Origin: Thomasclavelia sp. | Lineage (GTDB): Bacteria; Bacillota_I; Bacilli_A; Erysipelotrichales; Coprobacillaceae | NCBI GenBank assembly: GCA_020025035.1 | Contig: JAHHSU010000027.1 | Location: 1-14,977 of the forward strand | Reading direction: 5' to 3' | DNA length: 14,977 nt | Shown here: in pieces, positions 6,158 through 14,970 of the stretch | Layout of the letters: each line of letters begins with the position of its first letter | Position numbering within the stretch: the first letter of the stretch is position 1 | Notes under the pieces: model-generated | The model's input: only the letters and a program-made list of their open reading frames with translations | What the model was told of the DNA's origin: nothing | Databases searched by the model: none | Translations under genes and position numbers: made by a program

Positions 6158-7423
6158 ATGCATAAAATTAGCCTATGGCTGTTACAAAAACCAAAAAATA
6201 ATACAGCTAGTAGTTTTATGTGGAACATGGTAGGAAGCATGTCTCTTGCAATTGGAACCATGATTCTAACGATTCTAGTCAATCGGATTGTTGGAGATTA
6301 TGCTGGCGGTGATTTTGCAATGGCTTTAGCGACTGGACAATTAATGGCTACCATTGGTTATTTTGAAATAAGGACATATCAGGTAACGGATACTAATAAA
6401 GAATTTTCATTTAATGATTACTATGCAACTAGATTAATCACTAATTTATTAATGATACTAGCAAGTATTATTTATATTATAGTCAAAGGATACACCTTAC
6501 AAAAAACATGGTTAGTATTTTTACTTTGTATTTACAAAATGTTAGATACTTATGCTGATGTGTTTGAAGGAGAGTTTCAACAAAATGACCGATTAGATAT
6601 TTCTGGAAAATCCTTGACTTTGCGTACAGTATTTTCTATTGTAGTTTTAGTCATTGTATTATGTTTTTCTAAAAATATGTATATTTCAGTAGGAATGGCA
6701 ATTTTTACTTCAATGATGATTATTTATATTACAAATATTAGAATTATTCATCAATTTTCTAAATTTAAAGTAAATTTTCAAATTAGTACAATAAAGAAAA
6801 TTCTTCTTGCGTGTTTACCATTATTTGTTAGTGCTTTTATGTCTACCTATATACTTAATGCATCACGCTATGCAATTGAAGCTTATTTACCATCAAACTT
6901 TCATAGTAAATATACAGCAATATTTTTGCCAGTCTCAACTATTAATTTATTGGTAGGTTTTATTTTTAAGCCAATGTTAACATCTATGGCAAGAAAATGG
7001 AATGAAGGAAAGTATCATGAATTTATAAAAGTGATTGGACGTGTTTTATTTGGTGTAGGTGTAGTAACTATTTTTGTTTTAATTGGTGCTTATTTTATTG
7101 GGATACCAATTTTGTCCTTTTTATATGGAACAGAGTTAGAGGGATTTAAAATACCATTACTTATTTTGTTAATTGGTGGAGGACTAAATTCTGCAAATGT
7201 TATTTTATATTATGCATTGTCTGTTATAAGACGTCAAAATCTAATACTCATTGCTTATTTAGTGACTTTTGTTGCATCGTTATTTATTCCTAATATATTA
7301 ACTGGAAAATATTTAGTAATGGGTGCTGCATGGTCATTTGTGATGATGATGTTTATTTTGTTTATAATATCAATATTTTTTGTATATATGAGTTTAAAAG
7401 AAGAATCTAGAAAGGGATATTAG
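6158..7423 (+). CDS. Wzx-like polysaccharide flippase (MOP superfamily)
   Basis: This 421-residue polytopic membrane protein has about 12 predicted helices and resembles lipid-linked oligosaccharide flippases (Polysacc_synt/Wzx type). The first helix has the expected arrangement (SSFMWNMVGSMSLAIGTMIL), followed by a short charged loop with RTYQVTD and FSFNDYYATR, a pattern common in Firmicutes flippases next to LicD genes. The frame opens at a TTG (6143), but the ATG at 6158 is the better start because GGAG (6145-6148) then sits nine bases upstream and inside the end of licD. It stands one base after the licD stop codon and one base before the acyltransferase gene. It should move an undecaprenyl-linked sugar or oligosaccharide across the membrane. 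Substrate unknown; an ABC exporter is encoded further down the same operon. Confidence 0.8.
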   Translation: MHKISLWLLQKPKNNTASSFMWNMVGSMSLAIGTMILTILVNRIVGDYAGGDFAMALATGQLMATIGYFEIRTYQVTDTNKEFSFNDYYATRLITNLLMILASIIYIIVKGYTLQKTWLVFLLCIYKMLDTYADVFEGEFQQNDRLDISGKSLTLRTVFSIVVLVIVLCFSKNMYISVGMAIFTSMMIIYITNIRIIHQFSKFKVNFQISTIKKILLACLPLFVSAFMSTYILNASRYAIEAYLPSNFHSKYTAIFLPVSTINLLVGFIFKPMLTSMARKWNEGKYHEFIKVIGRVLFGVGVVTIFVLIGAYFIGIPILSFLYGTELEGFKIPLLILLIGGGLNSANVILYYALSVIRRQNLILIAYLVTFVASLFIPNILTGKYLVMGAAWSFVMMMFILFIISIFFVYMSLKEESRKGY

Positions 7424-7424
7424 T

Positions 7425-8438
7425 ATGTTATTACAAGAAAAAATAAAAGAAGAAAATATATTTGCGATCATGCAATATATTGGAGCAATTTTAGTTATTG
7501 TTTCACATGCATATCCTATTGCACAAGGAAATGGAGTAGTGAATCCATTATATGTTATTACTAATGGTCAATTATCTTTTGGAGAACTAGCAGTGTATCT
7601 TTTCTTTTTTGTTAGTGGATTGTTTATTACAACTAGTGTTCAAAAAGATTCCTCATTTAAAAATTTTATGCATAAGCGTATATTACGGATTTTTCCAATG
7701 TTAATTTTAACAACATTTATCATAACTTATGTTTTTGGTTTATTATTTACTACGATTAATAAATTTGAATATTTAACCTCATTATCAGTTTTTAAATATT
7801 TTATATTTAATTGTTTGCTTATTCCAGTGCATCATTTACCTGGAGTGTTTGAAAATACAGCCTATTTAGGATCGTTAAATGGCTCATTATGGACATTAGC
7901 ACCACAATTTATGTGTTATTTACTGTGCTACCTTGCTTATAAACTTAAATTATTAGAAAAAAATAAATTAATATGGACGTTTCCCATTGTTTTGTTTATT
8001 TGGATGAATATAGAGTATGTTGCAGGGGTTAGCCAAGTATTATATAATGCCTTATTTCCAATGATGTTTTTTTATATGGGGTGTTTATTTAATGTATATC
8101 AAGAATACGTTAAATTAAGCTTTAAAACATTTTGGTTATTAATTATTTTTTCTTTGGTCCTTATTTATTATCAATGTTTTCATATTGCTAGTTTAGTGAT
8201 ATATCCTTATTTATTTGCTGTATTAGGATTTTGTTTAGGATCATATCCCAAAATAAGTCATTTTTGTCAGCAATATTTTTATGTATACTATTTATTAGGA
8301 TTTTTTGTTCAACGAATGATTACATATATCTGTGGTGGAAAAATGAATATAGGTTTTAATATTTTATTTTCTTGTATAGTAGTCCATATTTTATCAGTAT
8401 GTTGTAATTTCATTATCAAAAAATTAAGGAAGGGATGA
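7425..8438 (+). CDS. Acyltransferase-3 family membrane protein
   Basis: This 337-residue polytopic protein belongs to the acyltransferase-3 family (OafA/NodX type), which O-acetylates or succinylates surface glycans. The family's marks are visible: H28 in SHAYP at the end of the first helix, FFFVSGLFIT (60-69), the basic KRILRIFP (84-91) and NGSLWTLAPQF (152-162). In the last motif many relatives carry Glu where this one has Gln161. The gene begins one base after the flippase stop, with AAAGGGA upstream of ATG 7425, so it is translated as part of the same operon. It likely adds an acyl group to the glycan or to its lipid-linked precursor on the outer face. The acyl group and acceptor cannot be told from sequence. 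Confidence 0.82.
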   Translation: MLLQEKIKEENIFAIMQYIGAILVIVSHAYPIAQGNGVVNPLYVITNGQLSFGELAVYLFFFVSGLFITTSVQKDSSFKNFMHKRILRIFPMLILTTFIITYVFGLLFTTINKFEYLTSLSVFKYFIFNCLLIPVHHLPGVFENTAYLGSLNGSLWTLAPQFMCYLLCYLAYKLKLLEKNKLIWTFPIVLFIWMNIEYVAGVSQVLYNALFPMMFFYMGCLFNVYQEYVKLSFKTFWLLIIFSLVLIYYQCFHIASLVIYPYLFAVLGFCLGSYPKISHFCQQYFYVYYLLGFFVQRMITYICGGKMNIGFNILFSCIVVHILSVCCNFIIKKLRKG

Positions 8439-8442
8439 TACA

Positions 8443-10338
8443 ATGAATAACTACATAATTGGATTAGTATTTCTTATATGTTATGTATATTTTTTATGTG
8501 CTTTAGGTAAAGTAATCAATCCTTATGAAAAAAAGAGTCTAGGTATTCATTTTATATTAGGATATGTATGTTTTACTTCACTACATGCACTAGGTGGCAT
8601 CATTGTACAAATATTCCAAATGCCATGGATTATTTTTTATTGGTATAGTGTATTTATAATTGGTTTATGTCTTTTATTTATTTTTTTAAAAAGTAAAGAT
8701 CACTTTAAATCATATGTATCTTTCAAGGAGTTTTTTAAACAATATTGGTTTTTAATTTTAATTTTGTTGATGTTATTGTCAATGTCAATATTGAATATTA
8801 GTGGAAATTGGTTATGTAATCATTTAGATGATGGATGGTATTTGAATTTTATTTCTTTATTCCCACGTATGGATAAACCATATACAACTAATTTGGCTTC
8901 AGGATTACCAGAATCAATTCGATTTATACGAATGCTTTCTACCTTTGAAATTGAAGATTCATTTTTTGTAGCATTATGCCATATTGAACCAACTGTTTTT
9001 GCGAGATTTGTAATGACTACTTTTCATTATTTATTAACTTTAGTTGTCATTTATGAATTTGTAGATGAGGTATGTAAACACTATTTTCCTAAACTTCAAA
9101 GAAAGTATTTTATTCAATTTTTTACAGTTATTATTGTAGTATATGGGTTTTATCGACCTATTATTAATGGATTTAAAGATATGTGGCAATTTAGTACTGC
9201 AATGTGGTATGGATCATCAGTAGTCAGAGTTACAGGATTATTTTTATGCCTTGTACCATTACTTTTAGAAAAAAGATTAACTAAACATGGATTTGCCTAT
9301 GCAATACTTGTGTCTTTTACACTTATGACTAGAGCAAGTCAAGCATTACCTATTTTATGTATGTTGGTAGTTGCTTATTTTGGATATGATTTTTATCGTT
9401 ATCGAAGATCTTATTCAAAATGGGTAATTGGAATTACATTGTTGTTATTATTTTGTATACCATATATCAATAATTCAAATTATCCACAAATTGATACATT
9501 AACATGTTATGTGGATAAATTGACAAGACAACCGTTACTATGGATTATGTTGGTAATATTTTTATCTGGATTTTTATTTCGTAATGAATATATCAATAGA
9601 TGGAATTGCATTATTTTAACAATACTTGGCTTGATGTTTATTCCAAGAATTAATCATTTATTTTTAAACACAGCAAATTATGATTTTGTTGTTGGAAGAA
9701 CAATATTACTATTATGGATTACACTGAGTGTTATGAGTTTTACTTATTTTTGTATATGGTGTATACGATTATGTAGAAATAATATAAGAGTAATGTCAAT
9801 TATAGGAATTTGCATGTTACTATTGTTTGGGATTACTTTTAAGCAACACTATAGTAAAAATACAGGGTTTAAAAAAAGTATTTCAATTTTAAAGGAAAAT
9901 CCATTACTTTTCCCTACAGAAACTATTCAATTATGTAATTATCTTGATCAAGAAGCAATCCAACAGAATAAAAAACTAAATATATTAACACCAACTTTAG
10001 TATCTGATAATGGATATGCTCATCCATTGTCAGTGATGTTAAGAATAAAAAGTAATCGTTTCATTAGTGTGTCTGCATTACCTAGATATTGGAATTACGA
10101 TTCCTCATCTATATTTATGACATATAATGAAAATCGTCAACATTTATATAATCAATTTAATGCAAATCCACGTCTATTTACATTTAATTTAGTATATCTT
10201 TTACAAAAATATCCAATTGATTATTGTATATTTTCTAATCTTGATGCAGCACTAGTGGCACAGGAATATGGATATGATTTTTTAGAAGAGGAATCTAAAA
10301 ATTATAAAAACATGTATATTGTAAGAATAAATAACTAA
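8443..10338 (+). CDS. Polytopic membrane protein, GT-C-like glycosyltransferase candidate
   Basis: This 631-residue protein has a dozen or so hydrophobic segments to about residue 480, followed by a soluble C-terminal part of about 140 residues. After the early helices comes an acidic loop motif, NHLDDGWYLN (126-135), with D129 and D130. Its placement fits the catalytic acidic residues in the first large outer loop of GT-C fold enzymes that use polyprenyl-phosphate sugars. The soluble tail ends in the 'YPIDYCIFSN...GYDF' style seen in GT-C and DUF6077-like proteins. I cannot assign it to a characterised family; DUF6077 is a guess from its look. It sits 4 bp after the acyltransferase with AAGGAAGGGA before ATG 8443. 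It could glycosylate the exported polymer outside the cell with a sugar brought over by the flippase. Alternative: a Wzy-like polymerase. Confidence 0.55.
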   Translation: MNNYIIGLVFLICYVYFLCALGKVINPYEKKSLGIHFILGYVCFTSLHALGGIIVQIFQMPWIIFYWYSVFIIGLCLLFIFLKSKDHFKSYVSFKEFFKQYWFLILILLMLLSMSILNISGNWLCNHLDDGWYLNFISLFPRMDKPYTTNLASGLPESIRFIRMLSTFEIEDSFFVALCHIEPTVFARFVMTTFHYLLTLVVIYEFVDEVCKHYFPKLQRKYFIQFFTVIIVVYGFYRPIINGFKDMWQFSTAMWYGSSVVRVTGLFLCLVPLLLEKRLTKHGFAYAILVSFTLMTRASQALPILCMLVVAYFGYDFYRYRRSYSKWVIGITLLLLFCIPYINNSNYPQIDTLTCYVDKLTRQPLLWIMLVIFLSGFLFRNEYINRWNCIILTILGLMFIPRINHLFLNTANYDFVVGRTILLLWITLSVMSFTYFCIWCIRLCRNNIRVMSIIGICMLLLFGITFKQHYSKNTGFKKSISILKENPLLFPTETIQLCNYLDQEAIQQNKKLNILTPTLVSDNGYAHPLSVMLRIKSNRFISVSALPRYWNYDSSSIFMTYNENRQHLYNQFNANPRLFTFNLVYLLQKYPIDYCIFSNLDAALVAQEYGYDFLEEESKNYKNMYIVRINN

Positions 10339-10345
10339 GAGGTGA
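10338..10345 (+). promoter_or_regulatory. Ribosome binding site that fixes the ATPase start at GTG 10351
   Basis: AGAGGTGA overlaps the end of the preceding stop codon (10336-10338) and lies five bases before GTG 10351. The in-frame GTG at 10342 is part of this site and is therefore an unlikely start. Confidence 0.7.
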
Positions 10346-10350
10346 GAATA

Positions 10351-11481
10351 GTGAATAAAGAAAATGCAATTGAAGTTAGAAATATGTCAAAAAAATTCAA
10401 AATACAGTATGACAAACCAGTTACATTAAAGGAACGTTTAGTATTTTGGAATAAGGATAATGGCATAGAATATCATGAAGTATTAAAAAATATTAATCTT
10501 GATATTAAAAAAGGAGAAACTGTTGCTTTAATAGGGACTAACGGGAGTGGAAAATCAACTTTATTAAAGTTAATGACCAAGATTATCTATCCAACTAAAG
10601 GATCTATTCAAACGTATGGAAAACTTACTTCATTATTGGAACTTGGAGCAGGATTTCATCCTGATTTTACAGGAAGAGAGAATATTTATTTTAATGCAGC
10701 AATATTTGGTCTAAATAAAGAGGAAATTGATCGACGTATTCATGAGATTATAGAATTTTCTGAGTTAGGCGAATTTATTGATAAACCAATTCGTACCTAT
10801 TCATCTGGAATGTATATGCGTCTAGCTTTTTCAATTGCAATTAATGTAGATGCACAAATATTACTAATTGATGAAATTCTTGCAGTAGGAGATCAACATT
10901 TTCAAAATAAATGTTTTGATAAATTACATGAATTAAAAAATAGTGATAAAACAATAGTTATTGTAACTCATAGTTTAGATGTTGCAAAAACATTATGTAA
11001 TCGTGCAGTTTGGATTTATAATGGTGAATTTAAATTAGATGGCGATCCAACCTATGTTATAGATGAGTATTTAAAACAAATTCGAATAGATCATAAGGAA
11101 AAAGCTAGACAAGAACAACAAGTTGTAAAAGATAAATATCATGGAATTGTGTTTATTGACTCACCAAAGGCATTTATGGAAATACCAAAAAATAGTCAAT
11201 TATTGATTAAAGGTTGGGAACTTAGTGATTGTATTGAATCTACTGTACGAATATATATAGATCGTCAAGAAATAAATAATATTCAACGTCATGATAGAAT
11301 AGATGTACTTACAACATATGAAGATCAATATGGTGGGTATGGTGCAAATGATTTGCCAGGATTTAGCGTAGAAATAAATACCGATTCATTAGCGCTTGGA
11401 AGTCATGTTTTAAAAGTAGAAGTAGAAGATGATCATTATCAAGTTATTGCAAATAAAGAAATCATAATTCAAATCATTTAG
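10351..11481 (+). CDS. Wzt/TagH-like ABC transporter ATPase with C-terminal beta-sandwich domain
   Basis: This 376-residue ATPase of the polysaccharide/teichoic acid exporter type has Walker A GTNGSGKST (62-70), LLELGAGFHPDFTGREN in the Q-loop region (95-111), signature YSSGMYMRLAFS (150-161), Walker B ILLIDE (170-175) and H-loop His207. The ABC domain ends near 245. After a charged linker, a C-terminal domain (about 265-376) carries IKGWELSD (286-293), DRIDV (315-319) and GF (337-338). In Wzt proteins such domains bind the end of the glycan. A GTG at 10342 is also in frame, but GTG 10351 is chosen because AGAGGTGA (10338-10345) then serves as its ribosome binding site. The partner permease follows after 15 bp. 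The pair should export a completed lipid-linked glycan from the cytoplasm with ATP. Confidence 0.88.
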   Translation: MNKENAIEVRNMSKKFKIQYDKPVTLKERLVFWNKDNGIEYHEVLKNINLDIKKGETVALIGTNGSGKSTLLKLMTKIIYPTKGSIQTYGKLTSLLELGAGFHPDFTGRENIYFNAAIFGLNKEEIDRRIHEIIEFSELGEFIDKPIRTYSSGMYMRLAFSIAINVDAQILLIDEILAVGDQHFQNKCFDKLHELKNSDKTIVIVTHSLDVAKTLCNRAVWIYNGEFKLDGDPTYVIDEYLKQIRIDHKEKARQEQQVVKDKYHGIVFIDSPKAFMEIPKNSQLLIKGWELSDCIESTVRIYIDRQEINNIQRHDRIDVLTTYEDQYGGYGANDLPGFSVEINTDSLALGSHVLKVEVEDDHYQVIANKEIIIQII

Positions 11482-11496
11482 TGAGGTGAAACTAGA

Positions 11497-12276
11497 ATGC
11501 AAACAATCAAGGAACTATATAACTATCGAGAGTTATTGAAAACCAGTATACGAAAGGAAATTCGAGGAAGATATAAAGGCTCATTGTTAGGTGTATTATG
11601 GTCATTTATTAATCCTTTACTTCAAGTAGCAGTATATGCTATTGTATTTCCATATTTAATGGGAAATACTGGAGATCATTATTTACAATATTTGATTACA
11701 GGGATTATCCCTTGGACATTTTTTATTACTGTTATTTCTCAAGGAGTTACAACAATACGATCAAATGCTGGAATTATAAAAAAAGTATATTTTCCTAGAG
11801 AGATATTACCTATTTCAGTAGTTATTAGTGGATTAATTAATTTTTTTATTTCATGTATTATTATTGTAGTTTTTTGTGTAGGTAGTGTAGGTGTTTCGTG
11901 GCATATTATATTTTTACCAATTATTGCAATCATTCAAACAATACTTTCATTGGGTTTAGTATTTGCCTTATCTGCAATTAATGTGTATATTAAAGATGTG
12001 GAATATATTGTTATGTTTATATTAAATATGTTGATGTATGGAACACCAATTATTTATGAGTTATCTCGATTTGAGGGAAGTAATAGTATATTGTTTACCT
12101 TTATCAAGTTAAATCCATTTACTCATTTAGTAAATGCTTATAGAGATATATTTATGTATCATCATATCCCTAACTTTACGGCATTGTTATTAGTGGGAGT
12201 GTTGAGTATTGTGTTGCTTGTATTAGGATATGGTATATTTAAAAAACTGCAAAAAGGATTTGCAGAAGAGTTGTAA
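11497..12276 (+). CDS. Wzm/TagG-like ABC-2 permease for glycan export
   Basis: This 259-residue membrane subunit has about six helices and the features of ABC-2 polysaccharide/teichoic acid exporters. IRKEIRGRYKGSLLGVLWSF spans residues 18-37 and INPLLQ follows directly. VYFPREILPIS and LNPFTHLVNAYRDI come later and are typical of TagG/RfbA proteins. It forms a complex with the ATPase encoded just upstream. The ATG at 11497 follows GAGGTGA (11483-11489) after a 15-bp gap. The next gene's ribosome binding site AAAGGAG begins at its stop codon, consistent with tight coupling. Together with the ATPase it should move a lipid-linked glycan, probably the phosphocholine-bearing polymer, across the membrane. 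Confidence 0.9.
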   Translation: MQTIKELYNYRELLKTSIRKEIRGRYKGSLLGVLWSFINPLLQVAVYAIVFPYLMGNTGDHYLQYLITGIIPWTFFITVISQGVTTIRSNAGIIKKVYFPREILPISVVISGLINFFISCIIIVVFCVGSVGVSWHIIFLPIIAIIQTILSLGLVFALSAINVYIKDVEYIVMFILNMLMYGTPIIYELSRFEGSNSILFTFIKLNPFTHLVNAYRDIFMYHHIPNFTALLLVGVLSIVLLVLGYGIFKKLQKGFAEEL

Positions 12277-12289
12277 AAGGAGATATAAA

Positions 12290-14776
12290 ATGGAAATAAA
12301 AAGTCACATAGATAGTATCAAAATATGTAAATTACCTAATGAGCAAAGGATTATTTTAACAGGATGGGCTATAGCACTAGATGATACTTATTTTGATTAT
12401 CAATTAGAAGTTAATCAGCAATTAATTGAACTAGAAGTAGTAGATATTCAAAGATATGATGTTTTAAGAAAGTTTTCAAAATTAACTTCTAATATTGAAT
12501 GCGGATTTCGAATTTGTGCAAAAATAGATAAATCCATAGATATTCATACAATTAAAATGTATTTTGTAAAAATGGATGGTTCTAAGGTACTAGGACAAAA
12601 AATAAGTAAGTCATGTATTCAAAAATCAATTAGCACTGATCAAATCGAATGTGCTATTGATGCTTATGAGATAGATTCTCAAACTAAAAAAGCAACAATT
12701 AGAGGTTGGGCACATTCATTAGTTAGTCAAGAACCAATAGAATTGATGATCGTTGATCAAGATGGGAATAACACAAAAATAGATTTACATAGAATAAGTA
12801 GGGAAGATTTAGTTAAATTTAAAATAGTAACAGAAGAAGAGAAATATAGTGGGTTTCAAATAGAATTTATTAAAGAAGATCATCAATCATATGATTTAGT
12901 TGTAAAGTCTAGTTCTACAAAACAAACTATTCAGTTAAATCATATTGTAATTTCTAAAGCAACAAAATTAAAACGTTTAATTAAAGCATATCTTCATGAA
13001 TTCACTATAAAAAATATGATAAATGCTTTTTCTTATTTAAAAAAGAATGGAATAAAAAAATTTATTCAACGTTTAGCTAAAGGACCTAATATTACTCATA
13101 TGAGTTACCACGAGTGGTTTTTAATGCATCGAGTAACACCACAAGAGTTAGAAAAACAAAAGAATACAAAGTTTGAATATGAACCATTAATTAGTATTAT
13201 TGTGCCTACATACAATACTCCTATTAAATATTTACAAGAGATGATTGATTCTGTTATTAATCAAAGTTATGCTAATTGGGAATTATGTATTGCAGATGGA
13301 AGTCAAGGAAATCAAAAGCTAGAAAAAGAACTTGAAAAATATCATCAATTAGATGCTAGAATTAAATATACTTTATTAGATCAAAATTATGGTATTGCGA
13401 AAAACACAAATGCAGCATTAGAGTTAGCTAATGGAGAATATATTGGATTATTTGATCATGATGATTTATTAACACCTGATGCGTTATTTGAGGTGGTAAA
13501 ATCATTACAGGATATTCAATATGATATTTTATACACAGATGAAGATAAGACAAATAGTCAACATACAGAATATATGGATCCAAATTTCAAACCAGATTAT
13601 AGTCCCGATTTGTTTAGATCTCATAACTATATCACCCATTTTTTTGTTGTAAAAAGTAGTATTATTAAAGGGGTAGGTGGATTTAGAAGTGAGTTTGATG
13701 GATCACAAGATTACGATGTAATGTTTAGATGTATTGAACAATCAAAAAAAATCTATCATATACCTAAAATATTATATCATTGGCGTATGCATTCTAATTC
13801 AACAGCAAAGAATCCTGAAAGTAAAATGTATTGTTATGATGCTGGTAAAAGGGCAATAGAAGAACATTATCAGCGTGTTGGTATTAAAGCAAAAGTTGAA
13901 AATCAAAAACAATGGGGAATGTATCATACAATTTATGAAACAACTGGAAATCCATTAGTATCCATTGTCATTCCTAATAAAGACCAAAAAGAAATTTTAG
14001 AAAGATGTATTGACTCATTATATCAAAAAAATAAATATCAACATTTTGAAATAATTATTGTAGAAAATAATAGTGAGACAAAAGAAATATTTGAATACTA
14101 TGAAGATATTCAAAAACAACATGATAATATACAAGTTGTAATGTATGAAGGAGAATTTAATTATTCTGCAATTAATAACTTTGGTGTAAAATATACAAAA
14201 GGTGATTATATTTTATTATTAAATAATGATACAGAAGTCATTGTTGAAGATGCTTTAAGTGAATTACTTGGATGTTGTATGCAAGAAAATGTTGGAATTG
14301 TAGGAGCAAAATTATTATACGAAGATAATACGGTACAACATGGTGGTGTAGTTATAGGATTTGGTGGCTTTGCAGGTCATGTTTATACAGGATTGCATAA
14401 AGACGAATGTGGCTATATGGTTCGTTCTCAAATCAATTGTAATTATAGTGCTGTAACTGCAGCATGTATGATGATAAAAAAACAATGTTTTGAAGAAGTC
14501 AATGGTTTAAGTGAAGAGTTTAAAGTAGGATTAAATGATATAGATTTTTGTCTAAAAGTTCGTCAACTTGGCTATTTAGTAGTCTATAATGCCCATTCAT
14601 TATGGTATCATTATGAATCTAAATCACGAGGATATGAGGATACACCAGAAAAAAGAAAACGTTTTGAAGGTGAAATTGCATTATTTCAATCTAAATGGAA
14701 AGACATATTAATTCAAGGAGATCCATATTATAATCAAAATTTTGTGATAGAATTAGGACCATTTATGTTAGGTTAG
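12290..14776 (+). CDS. Double-GT2 glycosyltransferase with two N-terminal beta-sandwich modules
   Basis: This 828-residue protein has two GT2 domains in series. The first spans about 299-500, with SIIVPTYNT, the DxD-type DHDD (389-392) and GSQDYDVMFR (471-480). The second spans about 555-785, with SIVIPNKDQ, NNDTE (645-649), NDIDF (749-753) and WYHYES...RG near the end, as in rhamnosyltransferase-like polymer enzymes. Before these lie two related beta-rich modules of about 100 residues each, marked LTGWAIALDD (23-32), RYDV and CGF, then IRGWAHSL (137-144), SRED and SGF, and a helical linker. An earlier in-frame start exists at 12230, but ATG 12290 has AAAGGAG (12276-12282) seven bases upstream and avoids overlapping the permease. 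It likely adds two sugars, or builds a repeat, on the lipid-linked glycan exported by the adjacent ABC pair. Sugar specificity is unknown. Confidence 0.87.
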   Translation: MEIKSHIDSIKICKLPNEQRIILTGWAIALDDTYFDYQLEVNQQLIELEVVDIQRYDVLRKFSKLTSNIECGFRICAKIDKSIDIHTIKMYFVKMDGSKVLGQKISKSCIQKSISTDQIECAIDAYEIDSQTKKATIRGWAHSLVSQEPIELMIVDQDGNNTKIDLHRISREDLVKFKIVTEEEKYSGFQIEFIKEDHQSYDLVVKSSSTKQTIQLNHIVISKATKLKRLIKAYLHEFTIKNMINAFSYLKKNGIKKFIQRLAKGPNITHMSYHEWFLMHRVTPQELEKQKNTKFEYEPLISIIVPTYNTPIKYLQEMIDSVINQSYANWELCIADGSQGNQKLEKELEKYHQLDARIKYTLLDQNYGIAKNTNAALELANGEYIGLFDHDDLLTPDALFEVVKSLQDIQYDILYTDEDKTNSQHTEYMDPNFKPDYSPDLFRSHNYITHFFVVKSSIIKGVGGFRSEFDGSQDYDVMFRCIEQSKKIYHIPKILYHWRMHSNSTAKNPESKMYCYDAGKRAIEEHYQRVGIKAKVENQKQWGMYHTIYETTGNPLVSIVIPNKDQKEILERCIDSLYQKNKYQHFEIIIVENNSETKEIFEYYEDIQKQHDNIQVVMYEGEFNYSAINNFGVKYTKGDYILLLNNDTEVIVEDALSELLGCCMQENVGIVGAKLLYEDNTVQHGGVVIGFGGFAGHVYTGLHKDECGYMVRSQINCNYSAVTAACMMIKKQCFEEVNGLSEEFKVGLNDIDFCLKVRQLGYLVVYNAHSLWYHYESKSRGYEDTPEKRKRFEGEIALFQSKWKDILIQGDPYYNQNFVIELGPFMLG

Positions 14777-14790
14777 TAGTAATAAACAAT

Positions 14791-14838
14791 AAAGTAGAGT
14801 TAAAATTATATAATTAAATATAATTCTAATTCTACTTT
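14791..14838 (+). terminator. Hairpin at the end of the rightward operon
   Basis: Arms 14791-14810 and 14819-14838 pair over 20 positions with one G-T wobble and one A-C mismatch, around an eight-base loop. The stem begins 14 bp after the glycosyltransferase stop and is followed by the short T-rich run CATTTT. The T tract is modest, so termination strength is uncertain, but the placement fits an operon end. Confidence 0.65.
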
Positions 14839-14935
14839 CATTTTACCATTCAGGTAATTTATATAAATTCAGGTAGTACAAATTGTAAAATAAAGTGTCA
14901 GTATTGAATAAAAAAAATGCACCAGTTATAAACCG

Positions 14936-14970
14936 TGCTATAATTAGTTTGCAATATAAGAAAGCGAGGT
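14936..14970 (+). promoter_or_regulatory. Promoter and ribosome binding site of a gene beyond the right edge
   Basis: An extended -10 promoter, TG-C-TATAAT (14936-14944), lacks a clear -35 box at the right distance. GCGAGGT (14964-14970) follows at the distance expected for a ribosome binding site, so a start codon probably lies at or just beyond base 14978. The stretch from 14839 to 14935 is AT-rich with no gene seen. Confidence 0.6.

Noticed and set aside
11739..11933. A 64-codon minus-strand frame inside the permease gene
   Set aside because: It is antisense to a clear ABC-2 permease with no sign of its own expression.
12230..12289. Upstream extension of the glycosyltransferase by 20 codons
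   Set aside because: The extension overlaps the permease gene, has a Lys/Cys-rich unrelated sequence and contains the ribosome binding site used by ATG 12290.
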